52,165 nt of DNA from DASWJS01 sp036397035 (GTDB lineage Bacteria > Actinomycetota > AC-67), in assembly GCA_036397035.1 (NCBI GenBank), contig DASWJS010000016.1, positions 1-52,165 on the forward strand, read 5' to 3'. The translations under genes and the position numbers were made by a program. Positions 38,172 through 47,623 of the stretch are shown here, piece by piece. The notes under the pieces are model-generated. The model saw nothing but the letters and a program-made list of their open reading frames with translations, was not told the origin of the DNA and ran no database searches. Numbering within the stretch: the first letter of the stretch is position 1; each line of letters begins with the position of its first letter.

Positions 38172-38280
38172 ACACCTCACCGTACACAAATACTGCGTCA
38201 AGTCTACACCCCTTGCGACGTCGGGCTGGTTGAGGTCATTGTCGACACCCTGGCTGCCGGGGGCTGTCCCACCCTCCTCC

Positions 38281-38286
38281 TACACT
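38281..38286 (+). promoter_or_regulatory. -10 box TACACT before uvrD2
   Basis: TACACT followed by 8 nt and ATG 38295; no Shine-Dalgarno. It is consistent with a leaderless uvrD2 mRNA. Confidence 0.5.
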
Positions 38287-38294
38287 CGCGTGCG

Positions 38295-40247
38295 ATGGGG
38301 GAAGCGGTCTTTGAGGGGCTGAACGAGGCCCAGGTCGAGGCGGTCAACGCGGTGCGCGGGCCGGTCGTGATCCTGGCCGGCGCCGGCACCGGCAAGACGA
38401 CGACGATCACCCGCCGGATCGCGAACCAGGTCGCCACCGAAGCGTTCGCGCCCGGTGAGATCCTCGCCGTGACCTTCACCGCCAAGGCCGCGCGCGAGAT
38501 GCGCGATCGGCTCGCGCGGCTCGGGACCGGCGGGGTGCGCGCGAACACGTTCCACGCCGAAGCGCTCGCCCAGTTCCGCCGTTTCTCCGACGAGCAGCCG
38601 GAGATCCTCGGCTCGAAGGGTCAGATCCTCAACGGGATCGCGCGCGCGCTGCCCATGCCGCACCGCTTCACCGCGCTCCGCGACCTCGCGACCGAGATCG
38701 AATGGGCGAAGAACCGCCGCATCGGCGCCCGCGACTACCTCGACCGGCTCGACGGCCACGAGCCGCCCATCCCGGCCGAGCTGATGCACCGGGTCTTCGT
38801 CGCCTACGAGAAGCGCAAGCGCGCGGCCGGGCTCATCGACTTCGAGGACCTGCTCGATCAAACCGTCACGATGCTGGGGGACGATCGGGCGCTGGGCATC
38901 GTGCGCGGGCGGTATCGCGCCTTCACGGTGGACGAGTACCAGGACGTCAACGCGCTCCAGCAGGCGCTGCTCGAGCTGTGGGTCGGCGCGCGGGACGACC
39001 TGTGCGTCGTGGGCGACGACTACCAGAGCATCTACGGGTTCACCGGCGCCGGCGCGCGCCACCTGCTTCGCTTCGCCGATCGGTACGAGCACGCCCTCGT
39101 CGTCACGCTCACGGACAACTACCGATCGACGCCGGAGGTTCTGGAGGTCGCGAATCGGCTGGTGCCCCGGCTCGGGGGGACGCGCAAGCGGCTGCGCGCC
39201 ACCGCGACCGCGGGGCCCCGTCCCCAGATCGTCGAGTACGCCGACGGCGACGAGGAGGTCGCCGGGATCGTTCGCCGCTGCCGCGAGCTGGCCGAGGCCG
39301 GCACGCCGTGGGAGGAGATGGCGGTCCTGTTCCGCATCAACGGCCGCTCGGAGGACTTCGAGGAGGCGTTCACCGCGGCCGCGATCCCGTACCAAGTGAA
39401 GGACGGCTCGTTCCTGCACCGTCCGGGAGCCAAGGCGTTCCTCGCGCGCGCGCGCCGAGCGACCGCCGCGGACGGCGTCGCGGCCGCGGTCGAGTCGATC
39501 GTCGCGGCTCTCGGGTTCGACCCGCAGACGAAGTACGAGGGCGGCGACGAGGCGACGCGCCAGGCCGACCTCGAACGGCTCCTCGCGCTCGCGCGGGCGA
39601 CCACGGCGCCGGACATGCAGTCGTTCGTCGCCGACCTGCGCGCGCGCTTCTCGGCCGAGGACGACGCCACCGGCGTGCACCTGATGACGCTGCACCGCGC
39701 GAAGGGGCTGGAGTTCGAGGCCGTGTTCCTGCCGCGCGTCGAGGAGAAGGAGCTGCCCTTCGCGCTCGCGACCTCCGACGAGGACGTGGCGGAGGAGCGG
39801 CGGCTGCTCTACGTGGGCATCACGCGCGCGAAGCGGTGGCTGCACCTGTCGCACTCGCTCAGCCGGCCCGGCGAGCGGCGGTCGAGCCCGCGTCCGAGCC
39901 GCTTCCTGCGCGAGCTGGTCCCCGCCGAGGACCCGGTCGCGAAGCGTCTGGCCGCGGCCGCGCAGCCCAAGCCCGCGCGCCCCGCGCTGCCGATGGAAGC
40001 CGAGCAGTCGCCGCTCGTCCGGGCGCTGCGGGAGTGGCGGCGCCGGGCCGCGTCGGCGGCGGGACTGCCCGCCTACGTGATCTTCCACGACGCGACGCTC
40101 GCCGAGATCGCCCAGGTGCGCCCGGCCACGCGGGCCGCGCTGCGGTCGGTGAGCGGCGTCGGGCCGTTGAAGATGCAGCGTTACGGCGAGGCGGTGCTCG
40201 CGATCGTCGCGAACGAGTCTGAGGTCGTTGTCACATCCGCGGGCTAA
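38295..40247 (+). CDS. uvrD2: UvrD2-like superfamily 1 DNA helicase with HRDC domain
   Basis: The 650-aa helicase starts at ATG 38295, with a -10 box 8 nt upstream; the open frame to 37908 is antisense to vapBC and ignored. SF1 motifs appear in order: Walker A AGAGTGKTT (29-36), Ia VTFTAKAAREM, Walker B FTVDEYQDV (about 211-219), III VVGDDYQSIYGFTGA, IV TDNYRSTPEV, V HLMTLHRAKGLEFEAVFLP and VI LLYVGITRAKRWL. A C-terminal HRDC-like helical region (about 575-640) is the mark of actinobacterial UvrD2. It translocates 3' to 5' on single-stranded DNA in repair. It lies upstream of adnA-adnB, the arrangement also known from mycobacteria. Confidence 0.92.
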   Translation: MGEAVFEGLNEAQVEAVNAVRGPVVILAGAGTGKTTTITRRIANQVATEAFAPGEILAVTFTAKAAREMRDRLARLGTGGVRANTFHAEALAQFRRFSDEQPEILGSKGQILNGIARALPMPHRFTALRDLATEIEWAKNRRIGARDYLDRLDGHEPPIPAELMHRVFVAYEKRKRAAGLIDFEDLLDQTVTMLGDDRALGIVRGRYRAFTVDEYQDVNALQQALLELWVGARDDLCVVGDDYQSIYGFTGAGARHLLRFADRYEHALVVTLTDNYRSTPEVLEVANRLVPRLGGTRKRLRATATAGPRPQIVEYADGDEEVAGIVRRCRELAEAGTPWEEMAVLFRINGRSEDFEEAFTAAAIPYQVKDGSFLHRPGAKAFLARARRATAADGVAAAVESIVAALGFDPQTKYEGGDEATRQADLERLLALARATTAPDMQSFVADLRARFSAEDDATGVHLMTLHRAKGLEFEAVFLPRVEEKELPFALATSDEDVAEERRLLYVGITRAKRWLHLSHSLSRPGERRSSPRPSRFLRELVPAEDPVAKRLAAAAQPKPARPALPMEAEQSPLVRALREWRRRAASAAGLPAYVIFHDATLAEIAQVRPATRAALRSVSGVGPLKMQRYGEAVLAIVANESEVVVTSAG

Positions 40248-40291
40248 GATCGCCGCGTCTACCAAACCTTCGACAGAGCGGATCGTTTTCG

Positions 40292-43108
40292 TTGGCGAGC
40301 AAGCGAGGGGCAACCCTCTTCATCGGCGCTGCCGGTACGGGCAAGACCACGGCCCTGCGTGATCGGGCCGTCGCCTTGCTCGGGGCCGGCGAGCCGGGCG
40401 TGCTGCTGCTCGTGCACAACCGCCGGGCGGCGCGCGCGCTCGGGGACGCGATCGTGCGTGCGCTGGGCTGCTCGACCGGCGAGGTCCGCGTGGCCACCTG
40501 GCACGCGCTGGCGCTCGGGCTGTTGCGGGCGGGCTACGACGCGCTCGGCTACGCGCGGCCACCGGCGCTGCTCTCCGCGCCCGAGCAGTTCGCGCTCGTC
40601 CGCGAGATGCTCGGCACCGAGGAGGAGCGCGCGCGCTGGCGCGCCTTCCCCAAGCAGGTTCGGCTCGCGGGCTTCGCGGCCGAGCTGCACGAGTTCGTGT
40701 TGCGCGCGCAGGACGCGGTGCTCTCGCCCGAGGAGCTGGAGGAGCGCGCAGGCCGAGCGGGCCGGCCCGAGCTTGCCGAGGCCGCCCGGTTCTTCCGCCG
40801 ATACCTCGACCAGCTCGACCAGCGAGACCTGGTCGATCACGCCAACGCGATCGTGCAGGCGACGAACCTGCTGGAGCGCCACCGTGAGGCGCTCGCAGGC
40901 CAGGGCGACTTCCGGCACCTGCTCGCCGACGACTACCAGGACGTGACGCCGGGGCAGGAGCGTCTGCTGCGCGCGCTGTTCGCGTCGGGCGGCTCGATCG
41001 CCGTCGCCGCCGACCCCGAGGCGCGCGTCTTCGGGTTCCGCGGCAGCGCCGAGGACGCGGTCGCCGCCTTCGAGTCGGACTTCGCGCCGGTCGAGCGCGT
41101 CGAGCTGACGACGCCCCACCGGGGCGAGCCCGAGCGCGCGGCCTGGCTGTTCGACCACCTGTCGGGGGAGGCCGAGGCGATCGCGCGCGAAGCGCTTCGC
41201 GCGCACGCGCGCGAGGGCATCGGCCGGGGGGACATCGGAGTCGTCGTGCGCCGCTACGGCGCGGTGTCCCGGGCCGTCCGGCGCGCGCTCGGGGCCGCGG
41301 GCCTGCCCTACGTGGTGGTCGGCGAGAACCGCCCGCTCGCCGACGAGCCGGCCCTGCGCCCGATGCTCGACCTCGCGCGTGCGGCGCTGCTGCCCGAGGC
41401 CCTGGAAGACCTGCTCCCCGCGCTGCTCTCCTCGCCGCTGTGCGGGCTCGATCCCTACGACGTGCGGGCGCTCCGGCGCGAGGCGCGCCTGGCCTGCACG
41501 ACGCTCGCCGGGTTGCTGACCGAGCAGCCCGAAGGGCTGCCCGAACGGCTGGGCAAGGCGCTGGCCGGTCTCGCGGGGCTGGTCGCCGACGTGCGCGCGG
41601 CCGACCAGAAGGAGCAGCGCGCCGACGGCGTCTTCTGGTGGCTGTGGGAGAGCCTGCCCGCCTTCCGCGCGTCGGTTGCGGCCGGGGACGACGAGGCGCT
41701 GGACGCGGTGACGGCGTTCTCGCGCGCGATCGAGCGCTTCAGCGACGCTCACCCCGGCGCGAGCTTCGCCGACTACCTGCGCACGCTCGAAGGCGTTGAG
41801 TTCGGGCCCGAGCCCTGGCGGATGCCCGAGGAACGCCGGCCCGACGCGGTGCGAATCCTGACCGCGCACCACGCGGCCGGCGCGGAGTTCGAGGTCGTCT
41901 TCGTCGCCGGCGCCGTCGAGGGCGAGTTCCCGGACTTGCGCGCGGCTCGTCCGATGATCGACCTCGCCAGCCTCGTCGCGCCGGCGAGCCCGCGCGAGCG
42001 CGCCGCCCGCCGGATGGCCGAGGAGCGGCGGCTTTTCGGCGTGGCGACCTCGCGCGCGCGCCGGCGGCTCGTCATCACGGCCTCGGAGACCTCCGCGCAG
42101 AACGAGGGGCTCGCGCCGACGCCGTTCATCGCGCACTTCGGTCTGGCGTGGAACCGGCCCGAGCCGCCCGCCGAACCCCTCACGCGGCGGGAGGCCGAGG
42201 CGTGGGCGCGGCGGGTGCTGCGCACCCCGGGCGCGCCGGGACGCGACGAAGCGATGGACCTGCTCGCGCGGCTGCCCGGCGTCGATCCCGACGCGTGGTG
42301 GTACGAGAAGGACTGGACCGACCCCGGCATTCCGCTGGCGGGGGAGGACCTGCGCACGTCCTACTCGCGCCTCAGCTCCTACGACAACTGCTCGCTGCAA
42401 TACCTGTACCAGGTGGAGCTGGGCCTGGACACCTCCGAGAGCCACCAGATGCGCGTCGGCACCTGGATCCACGACATCGTGGACCGAGCCTCGCGCGGCG
42501 ACATCCCGCTCACCGAGGAAGCGCTCCTGGCGGCGCTCGGCGAGGTGTGGGACCCGGCGATCTTCGACTCGGTCGCCGTCGAGCACCGCCGCCGCCTCGA
42601 CTCCGAGGAGATGCTCCGGCGCTGGCTCGACCAGGACGGAAAGCTCGACACGCTCGCCAGCGAGGTCGCCTTCGAGTTCCCGCTGCGCGGCGCGACCATG
42701 CGCGGGCGCATCGACCGGGTCGTTCGCCTCGGCGGCTCGATGGTCCGGCTGATCGACTACAAGACCGGGCGCAACGCCAAGACCGACGCCGAGGCGGCCG
42801 AGGACTTGCAGCTCGCCTCGTACTACCTGGCGCTGACGAAGGTGGACGAGCTGCGCACGCTCGGGACGCCGAAGATCCTGCAACTGTCCTACCTGGGCGC
42901 GCTGCTGCGCTCGGGCGGGTTCCTGCGGGCGTCCTTCGACCCGACCAAGGTCGAGGGCTTCGCCGAGGCGGCCGAGGAACGGCTCCAGTCGTTCGTCGAC
43001 GGGATCAAGAACGAGGAATTCGCGCCGAACCCGGGCGCGGACTGCCAGTGGTGCCGGTTCAAGGTCCTGTGCCCGGTGTGGCCCCAGGGCGACGAGGTGC
43101 CCCTGTGA
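40292..43108 (+). CDS. adnA: AdnA-like helicase-nuclease subunit with degenerate motor
   Basis: The 938-aa protein starts at TTG 40292. Walker A is intact (GAAGTGKTT, 12-20), but motif II is DDYQD instead of DEYQD (about 213-217). Motif III reads AADPEARVFGFRG and lacks the usual Gln, and motif VI is VATSRARRRL. The C-terminal RecB-type nuclease domain is complete: GRIDRVV, IDYKTGR (821-827) and QLASYYLAL. Cys700, 918, 921 and 927 would hold a 4Fe-4S cluster as in AddB/AdnAB. This matches AdnA, whose motor is weak or dispensable while its nuclease cuts one strand during double-strand break resection. Its stop overlaps adnB by GTGA. Confidence 0.87.
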   Translation: MASKRGATLFIGAAGTGKTTALRDRAVALLGAGEPGVLLLVHNRRAARALGDAIVRALGCSTGEVRVATWHALALGLLRAGYDALGYARPPALLSAPEQFALVREMLGTEEERARWRAFPKQVRLAGFAAELHEFVLRAQDAVLSPEELEERAGRAGRPELAEAARFFRRYLDQLDQRDLVDHANAIVQATNLLERHREALAGQGDFRHLLADDYQDVTPGQERLLRALFASGGSIAVAADPEARVFGFRGSAEDAVAAFESDFAPVERVELTTPHRGEPERAAWLFDHLSGEAEAIAREALRAHAREGIGRGDIGVVVRRYGAVSRAVRRALGAAGLPYVVVGENRPLADEPALRPMLDLARAALLPEALEDLLPALLSSPLCGLDPYDVRALRREARLACTTLAGLLTEQPEGLPERLGKALAGLAGLVADVRAADQKEQRADGVFWWLWESLPAFRASVAAGDDEALDAVTAFSRAIERFSDAHPGASFADYLRTLEGVEFGPEPWRMPEERRPDAVRILTAHHAAGAEFEVVFVAGAVEGEFPDLRAARPMIDLASLVAPASPRERAARRMAEERRLFGVATSRARRRLVITASETSAQNEGLAPTPFIAHFGLAWNRPEPPAEPLTRREAEAWARRVLRTPGAPGRDEAMDLLARLPGVDPDAWWYEKDWTDPGIPLAGEDLRTSYSRLSSYDNCSLQYLYQVELGLDTSESHQMRVGTWIHDIVDRASRGDIPLTEEALLAALGEVWDPAIFDSVAVEHRRRLDSEEMLRRWLDQDGKLDTLASEVAFEFPLRGATMRGRIDRVVRLGGSMVRLIDYKTGRNAKTDAEAAEDLQLASYYLALTKVDELRTLGTPKILQLSYLGALLRSGGFLRASFDPTKVEGFAEAAEERLQSFVDGIKNEEFAPNPGADCQWCRFKVLCPVWPQGDEVPL

Positions 43109-46100
43109 GCGCGGGCGACGTGACCGCGATCGACGACGCGATGTTTGCCGATGTGGGGGCCGAGGTCGTGCGCGCGTTGGGCGGGCGGCGGCCGACGCGC
43201 CAGCAGTGGGAGGCGATCGGCGCGCCGCTCGAACCGTGCGTGCTGATCGCCGGCGCCGGATCGGGCAAGACCGCGGTCATGGCCGCGCGGATCGTGTGGC
43301 TGATCGTGAACGGGCACGCGAAGGCCGGCGAGATCCTCGGCCTGACGTTCACGAACAAGGCGGCCGAGAGCCTGCTCGAACGGGTGCGCGCGGCGGTCGC
43401 GCCCCTGGGGCTCCCCGAGGGGGAGGAGCCCACGATCCTGACCTACCACGCCTTCGCCGCCGGCCTGATCGCCGACTACGGGCTGCGGGCGGGACTGGAG
43501 CCGAACGCGACCTTGCTGAGCCCGGCCCAGGTCTGGCAACTGCTCGCCGAGATCTACACCGCGCGCACCTACCGGGACATGGAGGTGCGGTCGCTCTGGC
43601 ACGTCGGCTACCTCAAGCAGCTCGCCGACGACTGCGCGAACCACCTGGTCGAGCCGGAGGAGATCGCCGCGTGGGACCGCGCGTTCCTGGACAAGGTGGA
43701 CCCGAACGACAAGATCGCCGGCGCCGTCAAGGCGACGAGCCGCAAGCGCATCGAGTTCGCAGAGGTGATCGCGACGTACCGCGACGTCAAGCGCGAGCGC
43801 CACTTGCTCGACTACGGCGACCAGATCCGGCTTGCCTACGAGATCGCGCAGGACCCGCAGGTGGTCGAGGACTTCCGCGGGCGCTATCGGGTGGCGCTGC
43901 TCGACGAGTACCAGGACACGAACATCGCCCAGATGAAGCTGCTGCAGCGCCTGATGCCGCCCGGGTACCCGGTGACGGCGGTGGGCGACCCCGACCAGAA
44001 CATCTACGCCTGGCGCGGCGCGAGCCTGCGCAACCTGCTGGCCTTCCCGACCGACTTCCCGAAGGCCGGCGGCGAGCCGGCGGGCGTGCTCCCGCTGGAG
44101 GTCAACTTCCGCTCGGGCCGCCGCGTGCTCGACCTGGCGAACGCCCTGATCGAAAAGATCCCCGAGGTTCGGCGGCCGGAGAAAGTGCTGCGCGCGTACC
44201 CGCCGCTCGGCGACGCCGAGGTCGCCATCTTCCGCGAGACCGACCAGGTCGCCGAGGCCGAGCGGATCGCCGGCGAGGCGGCGCGCGCCCACGCCGAGGG
44301 CACGCCCTGGGGCGAGATCGCGATCCTGGCGCGCAAGAAGCGGCTGTTCGCCCCCGTCGTCGAGGTCTTTCGCGCCCGCGACGTGCCGATCGAGGTGATC
44401 GGTCTCGGCGGGCTGCTCGCCATGCCCGAGATCATCGACGTCGTGTCGCTGCTGCGGGTGCTGGACGACCCGCTCAACAACGTCGCGCTGGCGCGGCTGC
44501 TGCGCGGCCCGCGCTGGCGGATCGGCTACCGCGACCTCGCGCTGATCGCGCGCCACGCCTCCGTGCTGAACAAGGACCTCGTCGCGTCGCTCCCGGAGGA
44601 AGTCGAGTCCCCGGGGGACGTGGAGTTCTCGCTTGCCGAGGCGCTGGAGGACGTGGTCGAGATCGAGGGCGTCAGCGAGGAAGCCCGCGCGCGCATCGCG
44701 CGCTTCAACGCCGAGCTGGCCGGCCTGCGCGAGCACGCCCACCTGCCGCTGCCCGACCTGGTCGCGCGCGTCGTCGACACGCTCGGCATCCTGCGCGAGC
44801 TGGACGCCTCGCCCCTGGAGGCCGCGCCGGCCGCCTCGCGCAACATCGCGCACTTCCTGGATCGCATCGCCGCCTTCGAGCCGCTGGACGGCAAGGCGAC
44901 GCTCGGCGCGCTCACCGCGTGGCTCGACGCGGTGGAGGAGTCCGAGGAGGACATCGACGCCGACCAGCCGACGCAGGCGGACTCGGTGAAGCTCATGACG
45001 ATCCACCAGGCGAAGGGCCTGGAGTACGACGTCGTGTTCCTGTGCGGGCTCGCCGGGTCGAAGAACTCGAAGATCTTCCCCGACACCACGCGCCAGGCGA
45101 ACCCGGCGACCTCGCAGCGCTTCATCCCCTTCGAGCTGCGCGGCGATCGCGACGTGCTGCCGTCCTTCGACGGCGTGCTCTCGGCGTTCACCGAGCAGCT
45201 CAAGCAGCGCGCGCGCGAGGAGGAGCGGCGGCTGCTCTACGTCGCGGTCACCCGCGCGCGCAAGCGGCTCGTGTGCTCGGCCGCGACCTGGTACTTCCCG
45301 GCCGGGATGAACGAGGCGCTGCGCTTCCCGATGGAGCCGAGCCCGTTCTGGAACGAGATTCGCGACTTCGCCGAGGTCGAGGTCCTGCACGAGGCCGAGC
45401 CGCCCGAGGAGAACCCGCTGATCGGCCATCGCGCGCGCCGCGCGGCGGCGTGGCCGCCCCCCGCCCGGCGCGACGCGACCGAGCGCCTGGCGGAAGCGGT
45501 TGCGGCCGCGCGCGCGGAGACGACGCCCGACGAGACGCTCTTCCCGGTGACGACTTCGATGGCGGCGGCGCACGTGCCGCGCGCGGTCTCGGTCACCGAC
45601 CTCGTCATCTACCAGCGTTGCCCGAAGCGGTTCTACTGGACCGCAGTGCGCCCGCTCCCGCGCCGCTACTCGCCGGCCGCGCGCGTCGGCTCGATCGTCC
45701 ACGAGTGGATCGAGCGATCCAGCGCGGGCCAGATCGCCCTGATCGACCCCGAGGAGTATCAGCAGGAGCGGCCCGCCGGCGTCGAGCCGTCGCGCGTTGC
45801 CACCCTGAAGCAGGCGTTCGAGCGCACGCGCTTCGCGGGCGTGCGCCCCGCGCGCACCGAGCAGCCGTTCGCGCTGGTGATCGGAGACGCGGTCGTGCGC
45901 GGGCGCATCGACGCGGTGTTCGAGTCGGCGGACGGCGCGTGGGAGATCGTGGACTGGAAGACCGGGATCGCGCCGCCCGAGGGCGGCGGTCCGGAGGCGG
46001 TGCAGCTCGAGGTCTACGCGCTCGCGGCCCAGGAGATCTGGGCAAAGGAGCCCGCCGAGCTGACACTCACCTTCCTGTACCTCGGCGGCGAAGAGGGCAG

Positions 46101-46272
46101 CGACGAGCCGACGCTGCGCTCGGTTCCCGCGCGCCCGGCCGCCGAGATCAGGGCCGATCTCGAGGGGCGGCTCGCCTCGATCGCGGCCGGGTCGTTCGAG
46201 CCGTCGCCCGGCGCGCACTGCTCGCACTGCGACTTCCTCGCCGATTGCCCGGAGGGCCGCGCAGGCCGGTAG
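43105..46272 (+). CDS. adnB: AdnB-like helicase-nuclease subunit
   Basis: The 1055-aa protein starts at GTG 43105, overlapping adnA by 4 nt, and has a full SF1A motor: AGAGSGKT (about 49-56), LTFTNKAAESL, LLDEYQDTN (about 265-273), VGDPDQNIYAWRGA, VNFRSGRRVL, LMTIHQAKGLEYDVVFL and YVAVTRARKRL (about 711-721). The C-terminal nuclease contains GRIDAVFES and IVDWKTG (about 947-953), and Cys839, 1039, 1042 and 1048 form the iron-sulphur staple. AdnB is the lead motor of the AdnAB complex that processes double-strand breaks for recombination. Its TAG stop is part of the -10 box of the next gene. Confidence 0.9.
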   Translation: MSAGDVTAIDDAMFADVGAEVVRALGGRRPTRQQWEAIGAPLEPCVLIAGAGSGKTAVMAARIVWLIVNGHAKAGEILGLTFTNKAAESLLERVRAAVAPLGLPEGEEPTILTYHAFAAGLIADYGLRAGLEPNATLLSPAQVWQLLAEIYTARTYRDMEVRSLWHVGYLKQLADDCANHLVEPEEIAAWDRAFLDKVDPNDKIAGAVKATSRKRIEFAEVIATYRDVKRERHLLDYGDQIRLAYEIAQDPQVVEDFRGRYRVALLDEYQDTNIAQMKLLQRLMPPGYPVTAVGDPDQNIYAWRGASLRNLLAFPTDFPKAGGEPAGVLPLEVNFRSGRRVLDLANALIEKIPEVRRPEKVLRAYPPLGDAEVAIFRETDQVAEAERIAGEAARAHAEGTPWGEIAILARKKRLFAPVVEVFRARDVPIEVIGLGGLLAMPEIIDVVSLLRVLDDPLNNVALARLLRGPRWRIGYRDLALIARHASVLNKDLVASLPEEVESPGDVEFSLAEALEDVVEIEGVSEEARARIARFNAELAGLREHAHLPLPDLVARVVDTLGILRELDASPLEAAPAASRNIAHFLDRIAAFEPLDGKATLGALTAWLDAVEESEEDIDADQPTQADSVKLMTIHQAKGLEYDVVFLCGLAGSKNSKIFPDTTRQANPATSQRFIPFELRGDRDVLPSFDGVLSAFTEQLKQRAREEERRLLYVAVTRARKRLVCSAATWYFPAGMNEALRFPMEPSPFWNEIRDFAEVEVLHEAEPPEENPLIGHRARRAAAWPPPARRDATERLAEAVAAARAETTPDETLFPVTTSMAAAHVPRAVSVTDLVIYQRCPKRFYWTAVRPLPRRYSPAARVGSIVHEWIERSSAGQIALIDPEEYQQERPAGVEPSRVATLKQAFERTRFAGVRPARTEQPFALVIGDAVVRGRIDAVFESADGAWEIVDWKTGIAPPEGGGPEAVQLEVYALAAQEIWAKEPAELTLTFLYLGGEEGSDEPTLRSVPARPAAEIRADLEGRLASIAAGSFEPSPGAHCSHCDFLADCPEGRAGR

Positions 46273-46275
46273 TCT
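46270..46275 (+). promoter_or_regulatory. -10 box TAGTCT overlapping the adnB stop
   Basis: TAGTCT begins with the adnB stop codon and is followed by 7 nt and ATG 46283, which has no ribosome site. This is a leaderless start for the downstream membrane gene. Confidence 0.5.
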
Positions 46276-46282
46276 TCACGCC

Positions 46283-47587
46283 ATGCCTGACGCCGACCGA
46301 CCTCGACGACCTTCGGGCGCCGGTAAGACGAGACCCGCGAAGCGCTCCCCCGGTTCGCGTTCGTCGACCTCACCGAGGCGATCGAGCCGCCGCCCGCCGC
46401 CTCCTCAGGTTGATGAGGAAGAGCCTTCGTTGTGGGACGAGCCCGACGAGGACGACGCTGGGTCTCGCCCGCTCGCGGTGTCGGGCCCCGGATGGTCCGA
46501 GCAGCCCGTGCACTCGCTCGAGGTTCCCGTCGACGAAGGCGACGGCGAGCTTGACGACGGCGAGCTTGACGACGGCGACCGCGGCTCCGACCGCGAGTTC
46601 GAGGACCACCCGAGCCCGGTCGGCGCGCCGGTCGCGGTCGAGCCGGCCGCGCACACGGAGGCGCCGGAAGACGCCGTCGAACGCCCCGGCTTGGAGCTGC
46701 TCACCGGGGTCTTCGGGCTGCTGCTCGCCGTCTCGGCTTTCCTGCCCTGGTACCTCTCGGGCGACTTCAAGGTCAGCGGATGGGCGTCCGGGACCACCGG
46801 CCCGCTCGTCGTGGCGCTCGGCATCCTCGTGGCCGCCGTGGTGGCGCTCCGCCGATTCGGCGTCGCTGTGTCGCTGCCGCTGCAAGCCGCGCTGATCCTG
46901 GAAGGCGCCGGCTGGCTGGCCGTCGTCGCCATCATCCCAAAGCGATTCATGAAACCCCTGCCCGCGCTCGACCGCCACGAGGTCTATCAGTTGCTCGCGC
47001 TGCTGCTCGCGGTGGGCGTCGCGATGGCGGGCGGGACCGTGTCCAGGACCGCCTCGCTCGTGCTGCGCCCCGGGTGGCTCGCGATGGCCGGCGGCAAGAT
47101 CGGCGCCGGGTTGCTCGGCGCGGTCGTCGTGGTCGCCGGCTTCTTCGGCGTGACCAACGACGTCGTCGATCCCGCGTCGTTCAACGTCCCGCAGGTCGTC
47201 GACGGCGTGCCGGATTGCTTGAAGGGGGCCGGGTTCCCGATCCCGAAGGGCGTCGAGGCGACGACCGGCCGTCAGTCCGATCCTCGCGCCGAGTTCCCGT
47301 TCTGCTCGGTCACCCTCGAATCGCGCGTGTCGGTGAACACGACGCTGATCCGCTACCGCTCGGCGCTGCGCGACGCCGGCTACCGGATCGTCTTCGCCGA
47401 TAAGAAGGGTTCTCCGTTGCGCAGGCTGCAAGCGCAGAAGGAGAGCGATTGCCTGACGCTCGCGCACGCCCCGGGCGTCGGCACCGGCAAGAAGGTCAAG
47501 AGCACCGTCACGGTCAACCTGGTGAACCTCGACGCCGTGGCGCAGTTCGGCGTCACCTGCGACCTCCGCGCCCCGGGCGGAGGCTAG
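46283..47587 (+). CDS. Membrane protein with disordered N-terminus
   Basis: The 434-aa protein has a long Pro/Arg/Ser then Asp/Glu-rich disordered N-terminus (1-130) that includes a DNA-level tandem repeat of 15 nt (46541-46570, encoding GELDD twice). Four hydrophobic segments follow (LLTGVFGLLLAVSAFLPWYL, GPLVVALGILVAAVVAL, ALLLAVGVAMAGGTV, IGAGLLGAVVVVAGFFGV). The C-terminal 140-residue extracellular domain has three to four Cys (DCLKGAGF, PFCSVTL, SDCLTLA, VTCDLRA). No family is recognised. It begins 10 nt behind adnB but likely has its own leaderless promoter. Confidence 0.7.
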   Translation: MPDADRPRRPSGAGKTRPAKRSPGSRSSTSPRRSSRRPPPPQVDEEEPSLWDEPDEDDAGSRPLAVSGPGWSEQPVHSLEVPVDEGDGELDDGELDDGDRGSDREFEDHPSPVGAPVAVEPAAHTEAPEDAVERPGLELLTGVFGLLLAVSAFLPWYLSGDFKVSGWASGTTGPLVVALGILVAAVVALRRFGVAVSLPLQAALILEGAGWLAVVAIIPKRFMKPLPALDRHEVYQLLALLLAVGVAMAGGTVSRTASLVLRPGWLAMAGGKIGAGLLGAVVVVAGFFGVTNDVVDPASFNVPQVVDGVPDCLKGAGFPIPKGVEATTGRQSDPRAEFPFCSVTLESRVSVNTTLIRYRSALRDAGYRIVFADKKGSPLRRLQAQKESDCLTLAHAPGVGTGKKVKSTVTVNLVNLDAVAQFGVTCDLRAPGGG

Positions 47588-47623
47588 CGCGGCCGTCCCG
47601 GCTCCCCGAGCGGTTCGCGCGGG

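Noticed and set aside
40259..46227. Very long minus-strand frames antisense to adnA and adnB
   Set aside because: Composition shadows (frames mirrored from GC-rich codons); the plus strand carries full helicase and nuclease motifs.
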